Below the pieces are notes generated by a model. The model was given only the letters and a program-made list of their open reading frames with translations, ran no database searches and was not told where the DNA came from. A program made the position numbers and the translations under genes. Shown here one piece after another: positions 25,444 to 33,789 of a stretch of 64,000 nt of DNA (within the stretch, counting starts at the first letter, position 1; every line of letters begins with the position of its first letter). Source of the DNA: Alteribacillus sp. YIM 98480 (GTDB taxonomy: Bacteria; Bacillota; Bacilli; Bacillales; Marinococcaceae); contig NZ_VTOK01000003.1 in assembly GCF_009765375.1 (NCBI RefSeq), positions 124,001 to 188,000 on the forward strand, read 5' to 3'.

Positions 25444-25485
25444 TAATAATCGTTCTTTTTTACAAGTTCAACTCCTACGATTAAG

Positions 25486-26259
25486 CTACCCTTCCCACGC
25501 ACTCGCTTCCATTAATAATTTGGTATAGCTGTGCCGGTCGTTCATCCCCATATCATTTTTATGAAAAGTGTCTATTATTTCTCCGTCTTTCATCACGATA
25601 AAACGGTCTGCAAGCTGAGAGACGACAGCAATATCATGGCCGATAAATAGAGTGCCCCGATCAGAATCTCCTATCTTTCGTTGTAATAACTCCAGCACCG
25701 TTGCCTGGGAGAGAACGTCAAGGTTCGAGGTAGGTTCATCCAGTACAAGAAAAGCAGGATGGATGCTTAGCGCTCTGGCAATGTGCACCCGCTGCTGCTG
25801 GCCGCCTGACAACGTTTCTGGTTTTCTATTAAGTAAACTTGGACTTAGTCCTACCCGTTCCATCCACAATTCAGCAAATTTCCTCTCATTGTTATGTGTC
25901 AGGTGCCGTCTTTTTTTAAGCGGCATGTTACGCACAGGTTCTAAAAAGGTGCGGCTGACGTTCTGACTGGGGAGAAAACTTTTTTGGTTATGCTGAAGAA
26001 CGGCTTATGTTTCTTGTCTAAAGGTTCCTATTTCCTTACCAGTAAGCTTTTTTATACTTCTATCTCTCATTTTCAAATCGCCTTTTTGTACTTTCAATAA
26101 ATAAAGACATAACTGAACAATTGTGCTTTTACCTGATCCGCTTTCTCCTACTATACCTACACACTCCCCAGGATAAAGAGAAAAACTTATATCACGTACC
26201 CCTTTGTTTGTATTCGGATAATAATAGAAAACATTTTTCATAGAAAATAAAGGTTTCAA
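25486..26259 (-). pseudogene. CntF/OppF-like ABC ATPase, in-frame stop
   Basis: One reading frame from TTG (26259, after GGAGGAGAG, overlapping the cntD-like stop) to 25486, broken only by TAA at 26007-26005. Before it: MKNVFYYYP, Walker A GESGSGKST, and KEIGTFRQET; after it, in the same frame: AVLQHNQKSFLPSQNVSRTFLEPVRNM, the signature LSGGQQQR, Walker B FLVLDEPTS and the switch His in GHDIAVV. The stop stands where this family has Gln (RxxIQ.VFQ), and CAA to TAA is one transition. The last gene of the importer operon and the second ATPase of the pair; without readthrough it would lack its signature motif. The C-terminal part (25935-25486) has an internal ATG but no Walker A. Confidence 0.8.
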
Positions 26260-27029
26260 TGAACTCTCTCCTCCATTTTTGGCCGTTTTAATAATGGAAT
26301 AGCACGACAAAGCTGCCTGGTTACTGTAAATTGTGGAGAAAGTAGAACAGATGCTGCACGGCCCTGCTCGATAATGCATCCATCTGCAAGATAATGAAGT
26401 ACCTCTCTTAAATCGTGAGAAATCATTAAAATACTGCATTCTGTTTCTTCTCGTAAATTTTCCAACAGCTCCATAATAAGCTGAGAAGTTACAGCGTCCA
26501 GCGCTGAAGTTGGCTCATCTGCAATAATTAATTTTGGCTTCATGAGCCAGGCTGCTGCTAATGCCACCCGCTGAATTTGTCCTCCGCTTAACTGAGACGG
26601 ATAGCTTTTAAGTATGACAGCAGGGAGTTTAACGGCATCCAGAGCGTTTAGCATTTTAACTTTTCTTTCTTTTTTAGACAACCCAGGATATTGGACTTTC
26701 ACCATGTCATCCCACTGTTTATACATCGAAAGTAAAGGAAAGAACGAATGCCTTGGGTCTTGAAAAATATAAGAGATACTCCTGCTTGCTAATACGTCCA
26801 GCCTCTTTTTCTCCATTTTAGTTACATCTTCCCCTTCAAATATCACAGATCCGGAGAGCCGTTCCATGTTTTTGGGCAGCAGCGAACAAATAGCATGTGC
26901 GGTTAAGCTCTTGCCCGCCCCACTCGGCCCTGCTATAGCGTGCCATTCTTGATTTTCTAATTGGAAAGTAATGTTGTTTAAAAGAAATACATCTTCATGG
27001 CAAACCGTTAAATGACGGATTTCAAGCAT
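26256..27029 (-). CDS. CntD/OppD-like ABC transporter ATPase
   Basis: 257 residues, complete. Walker A GPSGAGKS (about 34-41), Q-loop FQDP (about 95), signature LSGGQIQRVALAAA, Walker B LIIADEPTS and switch ISHD. It belongs to the nickel/peptide (NikD/OppD/CntD) group and powers the importer made by the two permeases. Overlaps the permease gene upstream by eight bases and the second ATPase gene by four, so the five importer genes form one operon. It is intact, in contrast to its partner ATPase. Confidence 0.88.
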   Translation of the reverse strand: MLEIRHLTVCHEDVFLLNNITFQLENQEWHAIAGPSGAGKSLTAHAICSLLPKNMERLSGSVIFEGEDVTKMEKKRLDVLASRSISYIFQDPRHSFFPLLSMYKQWDDMVKVQYPGLSKKERKVKMLNALDAVKLPAVILKSYPSQLSGGQIQRVALAAAWLMKPKLIIADEPTSALDAVTSQLIMELLENLREETECSILMISHDLREVLHYLADGCIIEQGRAASVLLSPQFTVTRQLCRAIPLLKRPKMEERVH

Positions 27030-27864
27030 AGCATCTATCCTCCATTGTCTCTTCTTTTTCTATTCGCCTATCTTTTAGCAATCGATCTCTGCATTTATCA
27101 CCTGCTATATAAAAGAGAAGAGAAGTTAAAACAATCGCCAGTCCGGGAAAAAAGAGCAGGTGCGGGTGACCTTCTAAATAGGCCCTCGACTCGTTCAGCA
27201 TCGCTCCCCATTCCGGTACAGGCGGCTGTGCACCAAGCCCGATATAAGATAAAGAAGCAATCAGAAGCATCACTTTGCCAATATCTGTGGTGCAAAGTAC
27301 GAGAACGTGACCTGCGATAGCAGGGGAAATATGATAAAGAACAATCGAAAAAAAGGAACTGCCGTTTATACGCGAAATCATTACCGCCTGTCCTTGCATG
27401 ACCTCTCTTGTAATTCCCCGCACGAGGTAGCTGTATTGAATCCATTTCACAAAAATTACTGCTAAAATGACATTAAACAGCCCTGGTCCGAGAACAGCAC
27501 TTAATAGTAAAGCTAAAAGAAAGTCAGGAAACGCAAGAAACGCATCACCAAGACGCATAAGGAATTTGTCGGTTCCTTTCCCCTTTACTCCTGCTAAAAT
27601 TCCTGCGGGTACGCCAATGAGTGCCGTGATAAATATCGAAAGGACACTAAAACCAACCGTATAACCAGCCCCATGTATAATTCTGGAGAAAATATTCCGT
27701 CCTAAATGATCTGTTCCTAACCAATGAACCAAAGATGGTCCTTGCAAACGGTCTGTTACCGAAATAGTAAAAGGACTGACCTGCCATGTAAGCGGAAGGA
27801 TAAAAATTCCGACTAAAAAAAATCCCACAACAATAAGATAGATTTTATCAGGAAGTTTTTTCAT
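27022..27864 (-). CDS. CntC/NikC-like ABC transporter permease
   Basis: About 280 residues with six membrane segments, the N-terminal OppC-type anchor and the EAA-type loop (INGSSFFSIVLYHISPAIAG). GTDHLGRNIFSRIIHGA after the first helix is typical of NikC/DppC/CntC. GGGGGACC precedes the ATG at 27864; the open frame extends upstream into the cntB-like gene without a start signal. Together with the cntB-like protein it forms the membrane channel for a metal-chelator complex. Confidence 0.88.
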   Translation of the reverse strand: MKKLPDKIYLIVVGFFLVGIFILPLTWQVSPFTISVTDRLQGPSLVHWLGTDHLGRNIFSRIIHGAGYTVGFSVLSIFITALIGVPAGILAGVKGKGTDKFLMRLGDAFLAFPDFLLALLLSAVLGPGLFNVILAVIFVKWIQYSYLVRGITREVMQGQAVMISRINGSSFFSIVLYHISPAIAGHVLVLCTTDIGKVMLLIASLSYIGLGAQPPVPEWGAMLNESRAYLEGHPHLLFFPGLAIVLTSLLFYIAGDKCRDRLLKDRRIEKEETMEDRCYA

Positions 27865-27865
27865 G

Positions 27866-28801
27866 TTAAGGTCCCCCTTCTCCATAATGACCCAGTCCGA
27901 GAAGACGCAGCATAACATCACTTATTAGTTGAATAAACGTTACACCCGCAATCATTAATATGGTAAAGCACTGAATAACCGGAATATCCCGCCGGGTAAT
28001 GGAATCAACGATAAGAGATCCTACTCCCGGAAAACCGAAGACTACTTCAATCACGACCGTTCCGCCAATTAAACTGCTTATACTTACTCCAAGCACAGAA
28101 AACACAGGAACTAGGGCTGCTCTAAATACATAGCCCCACCGTATTCGTCTTTTTGAAATACCTCGCAATGAAACTGCGGTAAGAGAAGGTTCAGCCATCG
28201 ATTCTAAAAAGCTCGATCGAATCAGCCTGATATAAAAAGAAGACATCCCAATTCCAAGAGTCAAAGAGGGAAGAACGAGATGCCACCACGTCCCGCTCCC
28301 CATAGAAGGAAACCAGCCTAGTTGAACCGCAAACAGCTGAATGAAGAAAAGACCGAGTAAAAAGTTAGGAACGGAAGCTCCACTTATCGATATTAGTCTA
28401 GCACCAGAATCCACCCATGTCCCACGGTGTATAGCACTATACACTCCAAGTGGTGCCGCAACTCCCATTGCAACGATGAACGCCCCGGCACTCAAGGAGA
28501 GAGTTGCCGGAAATGCCTGCATAAGCATTTTGAGGGCCGGTTCTTGTGTCACATAGGACTCTCCCCAATCGAACCGTAAAAAACTTCCCACCCATTGAAT
28601 ATACTGTTTCCAGACTGGTTCATTGAGCCCCAGATCCTCTCTTACTTGTTCAAGCTGCTCTTCTGTTACCGTTACATCCTCTGCTCGCAAAATCGTAGTA
28701 GCTGGATCTCCTGGCGATAAACTAATCAATAAAAAGCTTATAGTAGAAAAAATCCACACAAAAAGAAGAAAACTTATGATACGCCGGCTTGCTGCTTTCA
28801 T
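27866..28801 (-). CDS. CntB/NikB-like ABC transporter permease
   Basis: 311 residues. Typical of the DppB/NikB/CntB family: first helix, then SPGDPATTILRAEDVTVTEEQLEQVREDLGLNEPVWKQYIQWV, five further helices and the coupling loop LRGISKRRIRWGYVFRAALVPV. The start ATG overlaps the last base of the binding-protein gene's stop (28801) and the gene ends two bases before the next permease. It acts in the membrane in the presumed metallophore importer. Confidence 0.88.
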   Translation of the reverse strand: MKAASRRIISFLLFVWIFSTISFLLISLSPGDPATTILRAEDVTVTEEQLEQVREDLGLNEPVWKQYIQWVGSFLRFDWGESYVTQEPALKMLMQAFPATLSLSAGAFIVAMGVAAPLGVYSAIHRGTWVDSGARLISISGASVPNFLLGLFFIQLFAVQLGWFPSMGSGTWWHLVLPSLTLGIGMSSFYIRLIRSSFLESMAEPSLTAVSLRGISKRRIRWGYVFRAALVPVFSVLGVSISSLIGGTVVIEVVFGFPGVGSLIVDSITRRDIPVIQCFTILMIAGVTFIQLISDVMLRLLGLGHYGEGGP

Positions 28802-30289
28802 TATTCTTCGATCCCTATCTCATTTGTTATCATGTAGTATTCACTAGTACTCGTTTCCCACCCTGTAATCTCTTTTTTCATCGCAACACTATTTGTTGGG
28901 TGAACAATAAAAGAATGATAATATTCATCAAGAATCAAACTTACTGCTTCCTGAGATAATTTGTTTTGTTTCTCTCTATTACTCTCTTTATTAAATGCAT
29001 TGATGTTTTCGGTCAATTCATCGTCTTCTACGTTTCCTACATTCAATCCACCATCCGGGGCGTAGGCAGTGTTTAATAAATAACTAGCATTTCCCTGCGG
29101 GGCGGTGACGAAACTATAAATAGAAAGGTCCCAGTTCGTGTTATTTGCAAGGTAGTCATCAATTTGTTCGTTGAGTTGAATGTCTATTGTAATTCCTGCT
29201 TCTTTCGCTTTGTCTTGTAACAATTGAGCGATTAAGGGAAGTTCGGGCCTTGCAGAGTAAGTTACCAGATTCAGCTCCAGCGGTTCACCATTCTTTACAG
29301 CCTTATCTTCCTCTATGGTATAACCAGCTTTTTCTAATAAATTGATGGCCTCCTCTACGTTTGACTCATGTTCCTTTCGCTCCGCAGAAAAATCAAAGTC
29401 CTCATGGAAAGGTCCTTTTGCTGGTACGGCTTCTTGGTTCATGGCTTCGACCACTTCCTGACGGTCAATTAATTGTTCAAGTGCTTTACGAACATTTTTA
29501 TCCTGAAGCTCCGGATTTTCCATTTGATAAATGAGCTGGTGTGTACGCAGGCTTGAAACGGTATCGACCTGGTATTCATCTTCTAGTGTATCCACCTCTT
29601 CTACAGAAGGGCGGTAAACTATATCAGCGTCACCCGATTTTAAAGCAGCCAACCTGGAATTAGCATCTTCGTTAAATAAAACAATAACCTCTTCCAATTC
29701 GGAAGCACCGTCCCAATAATGATCGTATCTTTTTAGCTTGATGTATTGATTCGGCTTGAAGCTGTCCATTTCAAACGGACCGGTTCCGATCACTTCTTTT
29801 TTATCATCCAATGGCTTGATTATCGCTGTGTTCGGGTGAACCAGTTCGGATGGAAACGAAGCATTGCTTTCTTCTGTCTTGATCGTGAGTTCCTGACCGT
29901 CAGCTTCCATTTTTTCAATATCAAGAGATTCATCCATTGCTTCACTTTCTGACATGGTTTCTTCTAGTGACGTCTTCACAGCTTCAGCGTCAAGCTCTGC
30001 TTCATCATGAAAAGTGACATCCTCTTTAATCGTAAAGACCCAGGTGTTTTCATCCAATTGCTCCCATGATGCAGCAAGCCATGGCTCAACTTCTTCATTT
30101 TTTGTATGAGCCAATGTCTCTAAAGCTCCCATTCTCACCGCAGTATAGTTAATATCAACCGCTGGATGAATCACCTCGGCTGGATAATGAAAGGCATATG
30201 TAATACTTATTTTCATCTGCTGAGCCTGGAGCTTCGCATCCAGAAAATAGAATAGCTGCTCCCAACGCAAACAAAACAAACTGTTTCAT
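28801..30289 (-). pseudogene. CntA/NikA-like binding lipoprotein, frameshifted after the signal peptide
   Basis: The gene begins at ATG 30289, behind AGGAGGGGAA, with MKQFVLFALGAAILFSGCEA, a perfect lipoprotein signal (lipobox FSGC). That frame fails about 12 codons later; the mature domain lies in the +1 frame from TTTT (plus strand 30210-30213) to 28801 and is complete, with the peptide/nickel-binding features VEPWLAASWEQLDENTWVFTIKEDVTFHD and GTGPFEMDSFKPNQYIKLKRYDHYWDG. Removing one A from the run restores a single lipoprotein of about 495 residues. Read as is, the domain would be made without export signal from a frame open up to 30279. Solute receptor of the presumed metallophore importer. 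A sequencing error remains possible. Confidence 0.82.
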
Positions 30290-30303
30290 TTCCCCTCCTG
30301 CTT

Positions 30304-31653
30304 TTAAATGACTTCCTGTTTAAAGTTTTTCTTAAAAGAATTACGTATTAAGGACGGAGTATACGCCCACAGCACAAGTGTACGTGTAAGAGAAAATACG
30401 ATAAAAGCCAGCCAAAGCCCGTGGTTGCCCCAACCAGGCAAACACAAAACGAGCGTTAATAAAAATAACAACATAGCTGAGATTAAAGAGTTTCGTACCG
30501 GAGCTGCTTTTGTCGCTCCGGTAAAAAAGCCATACAGTTGAAGCCCCCAAAACGCGGCAATTGGAAACAGAATAATCCAGGCACTGTAATCTATAGCTGT
30601 AAGGGCTACTTCGTCTATAGAAGTAAATAATCCCACAAACCAGCTGCCGCTTACAATCATAAATAACACCCATCCAACAGCTATAAGAAAAGACCAGAAT
30701 GCCCCTGTTTTCATCGTTCGCAAAAACAGAGAACGGTCATTTTTCCCTATCGCCCTGCCTGCTAAAATACTGCTCGCATTTGCTAATCCATCAAAAAAAT
30801 AAGCCATAATGAAGTGCACTTGCATCAAAATAGCATTCGCCGCTAATGTTACTTCTCCAAATGACGTTCCAACTGACGTAAACACTCCGAAAACAGTCAG
30901 TAAGCAGGCTGTTCGAATAAATAAATCCCGGTTTACACGAATCATATGTAAAAGCGGACCTGCTTCCCAAACAGAAGACCAACTAAAGACGGAAAAAGTG
31001 AAGCCTGTTTTTTTCAAAAGATATAAGGCAGCAATAAGAACTCCTGTTATTTCAGCTATCAACGTAGCCAGCCCAATTCCGGCTGCTCCCATGTCTACGT
31101 AAAAAACAAATAAAACATCCAGTCCCATATTTAAAATGTTGCAGCCGAGCTGCAGAAAGAGAGCGACGTTTACGTGGGAACGGCCAATCAACCAACCTAA
31201 AAGGACAAACTGTATTAAGGCAAACGGGGCTCCCCAAATCCGGTAGGAAAAATACCCTTCTGCCTGCTCTTGTACAGCATCAGTCGGTTGAAGCAAATGT
31301 ACAGCAGTTTGCCAGAGAGGGTACTGAGCAAAAATAAATAATAGACCGACTGCAGCTGCCAGCAGCAATGGCCTTGCCAGCATGATAAGCATCTCGTTTT
31401 CGTTTTGCCTGCCGGCAGCCTGCGCTGTGAATCCCGAGGTGCTCACCCGCAAAAAACCAAACAGCCAGTACAACGTATTAAAGATTAATGTTGCAATCGC
31501 CACTCCCCCTAAATAATGAGGAGCTTCTAAATAACCTACCACCACTGTATCCACTGCCCCTAAAAGCGGAGTAGAAATCGTCGCCAACATCAGCGGGATA
31601 GCAAGCGTGAGATAGTGACGGTGGCTGCCTTCCTGAAATGACTCATGTTTCAT
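30304..31653 (-). CDS. MATE-family efflux transporter
   Basis: 449 residues, twelve helices in two halves, of the DinF/NorM type (LAIPLMLATISTPLLGAVDTVVVGYL; second half MQVHFIMAYFFDGLANASSILAGRAIG). MATE proteins export cationic or zwitterionic compounds using Na+ or H+. It is the first gene of the Zur-controlled operon; the binding-protein gene starts 15 bases after its stop. In characterised cnt loci an MFS (CntE) or EamA protein exports the metallophore, so this MATE protein is the natural candidate for that role here. This is inference from position. Confidence 0.9.
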   Translation of the reverse strand: MKHESFQEGSHRHYLTLAIPLMLATISTPLLGAVDTVVVGYLEAPHYLGGVAIATLIFNTLYWLFGFLRVSTSGFTAQAAGRQNENEMLIMLARPLLLAAAVGLLFIFAQYPLWQTAVHLLQPTDAVQEQAEGYFSYRIWGAPFALIQFVLLGWLIGRSHVNVALFLQLGCNILNMGLDVLFVFYVDMGAAGIGLATLIAEITGVLIAALYLLKKTGFTFSVFSWSSVWEAGPLLHMIRVNRDLFIRTACLLTVFGVFTSVGTSFGEVTLAANAILMQVHFIMAYFFDGLANASSILAGRAIGKNDRSLFLRTMKTGAFWSFLIAVGWVLFMIVSGSWFVGLFTSIDEVALTAIDYSAWIILFPIAAFWGLQLYGFFTGATKAAPVRNSLISAMLLFLLTLVLCLPGWGNHGLWLAFIVFSLTRTLVLWAYTPSLIRNSFKKNFKQEVI

Positions 31654-31740
31654 GCTATCTTCCCTTCTTTCATCATTGCTTCCATTAGTAAAAATTTACT
31701 CTTTTGTCAATAGCAGGTTCACAAGAAGCAGCTATGTATG

Positions 31741-31769
31741 ATTTAATCGTAACCATTACGATTTGTCAA
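31741..31769 (-). promoter_or_regulatory. Promoter of the MATE-importer operon with Zur box
   Basis: Minus strand TTGACA (31769-31764) and TTAAAT (31746-31741) with a 17-base spacer. TCGTAACCATTACGA (31747-31761), a Zur operator with one change from the znuA box core, lies entirely in the spacer. It is 60 bases before the cntL-like gene on the other strand, so it can control both. Confidence 0.85.
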
Positions 31770-31820
31770 TAATAAAAATAGCCCAGCGCTCAGGGGTATA
31801 ACACAAAAGGAGGAGTTTAT

Positions 31821-32636
31821 TTGCTATCTACGATGACAGCAATCGAACAACATATTTTTGATACATATCAAAAGGCTTATTATACGTTAAAAAACGAAAC
31901 AGATTGTTCTCCTAAAAATCCGGTAGTTAACCAGACCCTTTCTCAATTAGTATTCACATTAACGATGCCAGTGAATAAAAAGGGTACGGATCAAATTATC
32001 GAGCATCCTGACATCAAGGCAATTAGAAAACCGATGCTGTCCTTACTTGCACAGGCAGAAAGTGAAATGGAGAAATATTATGCTATGCATTTCTTAACCA
32101 CTGCAAGAACCATCAACGATTTACATCACTTTATCTACTGGAACAATTACACCAATCTAGTCGAAAAAGAATGGGAAATTAGTCATAAACTCACAAAAGT
32201 GAAACGGATGACAATAATAGGGTCAGGCCCTCTTCCATTATCTGCCTTAATAATGGCAAAAACGTCGAATGCTGAGGTACGGAGTTTAGATATCGATCCA
32301 TTTTCCCATTTGTTAGGGAAACAACTGCTAACATCTCTTCAAGATAATAGCCGTATCTTACATGAACAAGAAGACGGAGCAAGGGCTGATTATAAGAGCG
32401 ATGATCTTGTCCTTATTGCTTCGCTAGTACCAAACAAAGAAGATATCCTTCAACAAATTAAAAATACCAATTCTAAAGCTGTAGCTGCTATTCGCAGCGC
32501 CGACGGCTTATATCAGCTGCTTTATGATCCAGTACAGCCATATATATATGAAAAGTGCGGGTTTCAACGAGTCAGCCAAACTGAAGCAGATTCCTCTGTT
32601 ATCAATACAACATTGTTTTTAGAACCAGCAAAATAA
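31821..32636 (+). CDS. cntL: Nicotianamine synthase-like enzyme (CntL/staphylopine synthase type)
   Basis: 271 residues, the same length as S. aureus CntL. The SAM-binding hallmark of the nicotianamine synthase family, IIGSGPLPLS, is at about 132-141, followed by RSLDIDP (154-160); an acidic/Tyr segment AESEMEKYYA (about 79-88) matches the catalytic region. These enzymes transfer an aminobutyrate group from SAM to an amino acid (histidine for staphylopine and pseudopaline). TTG start, seven bases after AAAGGAGG. Divergent from the MATE-importer operon across a Zur box, so made under zinc starvation. No cntK or cntM gene is nearby, so the end product is uncertain. Repeat A begins right after the stop. 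Confidence 0.88.
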   Translation: MLSTMTAIEQHIFDTYQKAYYTLKNETDCSPKNPVVNQTLSQLVFTLTMPVNKKGTDQIIEHPDIKAIRKPMLSLLAQAESEMEKYYAMHFLTTARTINDLHHFIYWNNYTNLVEKEWEISHKLTKVKRMTIIGSGPLPLSALIMAKTSNAEVRSLDIDPFSHLLGKQLLTSLQDNSRILHEQEDGARADYKSDDLVLIASLVPNKEDILQQIKNTNSKAVAAIRSADGLYQLLYDPVQPYIYEKCGFQRVSQTEADSSVINTTLFLEPAK

Positions 32637-32773
32637 GAAAAGCGCAAGCGCCTTGCTCACGAGCGACAAGTCCTGGAGGGTCGGCATATGGAAAGCTGAT
32701 CTTTGCTTTCCATTGACGAACCGAAGGAATCTCGAGCGAGTAAGCGCTTGCGCTAGACATGTAAAACGCCAAC
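32637..32773. repeat. Dispersed repeat A, copy 2
   Basis: Begins GAAAAGCGCAAGCGCC immediately after the cntL-like stop and ends GCGCTTGCGCTAGACAT followed by AAAACGCCAA. AGCGCAAGCGC and GCGCTTGCGCT are inverted ends; an inner hairpin is GGAAAGC...GCTTTCC. May also serve as terminator of the gene. About 100 bases between it and ycgQ hold nothing further. Confidence 0.8.
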
Positions 32774-32871
32774 TATTTATCATTTCTTGCCTTTTAAAAA
32801 GAAACAAAGTAAGGCTGTCCTTTTAATATTTGGTCCCACTGGATCGCCTCTATCCCGGTAAATATGATTTT

Positions 32872-33774
32872 TTAGTCTGTCATTTTTCTAAGGACAGGAT
32901 AAATATATGGATTGGAGGGCTCTTCTATGACTCTTCCGCGTTTTGCTTTTATCATTGGTAACTCTGTACCGTTATAGGTTATTACATCCAGCGTTCCTTC
33001 TATTTCCATCCAGATGTCTTTTTCATAGGAACTTGCTTGTTCAAATTCTGTTAACAACCCGATGACGCTGGCGTCTGCGATACAATGCGTGATAAGAAAC
33101 CTGGAAATAACGAGCTGGTTAGAATGAAGCCCTTCTTCTCTGTATGTGAAACCCTGTAAGGTTATGGTTTTTCCTACAAAATCACGAGGACTTTCACGAA
33201 TAGCTTCATAATAGGATGAAAACATATCTTCTTTCATATCAATGCTGTGCACTTCTTCTAGTGTTTTCATTTTCTTTTCATATACCTCTTCTTGAAGATA
33301 ATTATTGTTGGGGAGAGGTTTTTCATTACGATTAGTATCCGTATTTTCTGCTGTGGGGACATAGTGATTTTCAGATTCTTGTTTAATGTCAACGTGCTGT
33401 CCTTGAGATAACAAGGTTCCTTTGTTTTCGGCAAGAGATGAATTCAAGGTCTGTGGCGGCAGTGCAAATCCTGTAATAAGGGGGAATATAAGAATAACGT
33501 AACTTGTTACTTTTTTTAGAAAGGAATGATCATGCCCATGATGATGGCTGCACTCCCTAGAGCAATGTGCCTGCTTGTCCTTCTTCCTTTTCCATATTCT
33601 AGAAAACTGAATAAAAGTGAGAAAAACAAAAATGACAGCAGCCAGCTGGCTCATTCCATCATATTTTGGGTTTACATACATTTCTAATTCACCAGTTACA
33701 TACAGTCTTAAGAAAAACACAGCAAAAACAGCCATCATAACTGTTCGAATAAACTGCTGAATAGAAAAACGCAT
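32872..33774 (-). CDS. ycgQ: TIGR03943-family membrane protein (YcgQ-like)
   Basis: 300 residues. Two N-terminal helices (about 10-30 and 40-58) flank a short loop, a His-rich cytoplasmic stretch (SRECSHHHGHDH, about 73-84) precedes a third helix (about 90-107), and the C-terminal 130 residues form an outside domain with IRESPRDFVGKTITLQGFTYREEG and SRFLITHCIADASVIGLL, the conserved core of the TIGR03943/DUF1980 family. It works with the DUF318 permease encoded 15 bases upstream. The pair is of unknown mechanism; the His-rich loop and the Zur-like half-site point to metal ions. Confidence 0.85.
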   Translation of the reverse strand: MRFSIQQFIRTVMMAVFAVFFLRLYVTGELEMYVNPKYDGMSQLAAVIFVFLTFIQFSRIWKRKKDKQAHCSRECSHHHGHDHSFLKKVTSYVILIFPLITGFALPPQTLNSSLAENKGTLLSQGQHVDIKQESENHYVPTAENTDTNRNEKPLPNNNYLQEEVYEKKMKTLEEVHSIDMKEDMFSSYYEAIRESPRDFVGKTITLQGFTYREEGLHSNQLVISRFLITHCIADASVIGLLTEFEQASSYEKDIWMEIEGTLDVITYNGTELPMIKAKRGRVIEEPSNPYIYPVLRKMTD

Positions 33775-33789
33775 AGGGCAACTCCTGCC

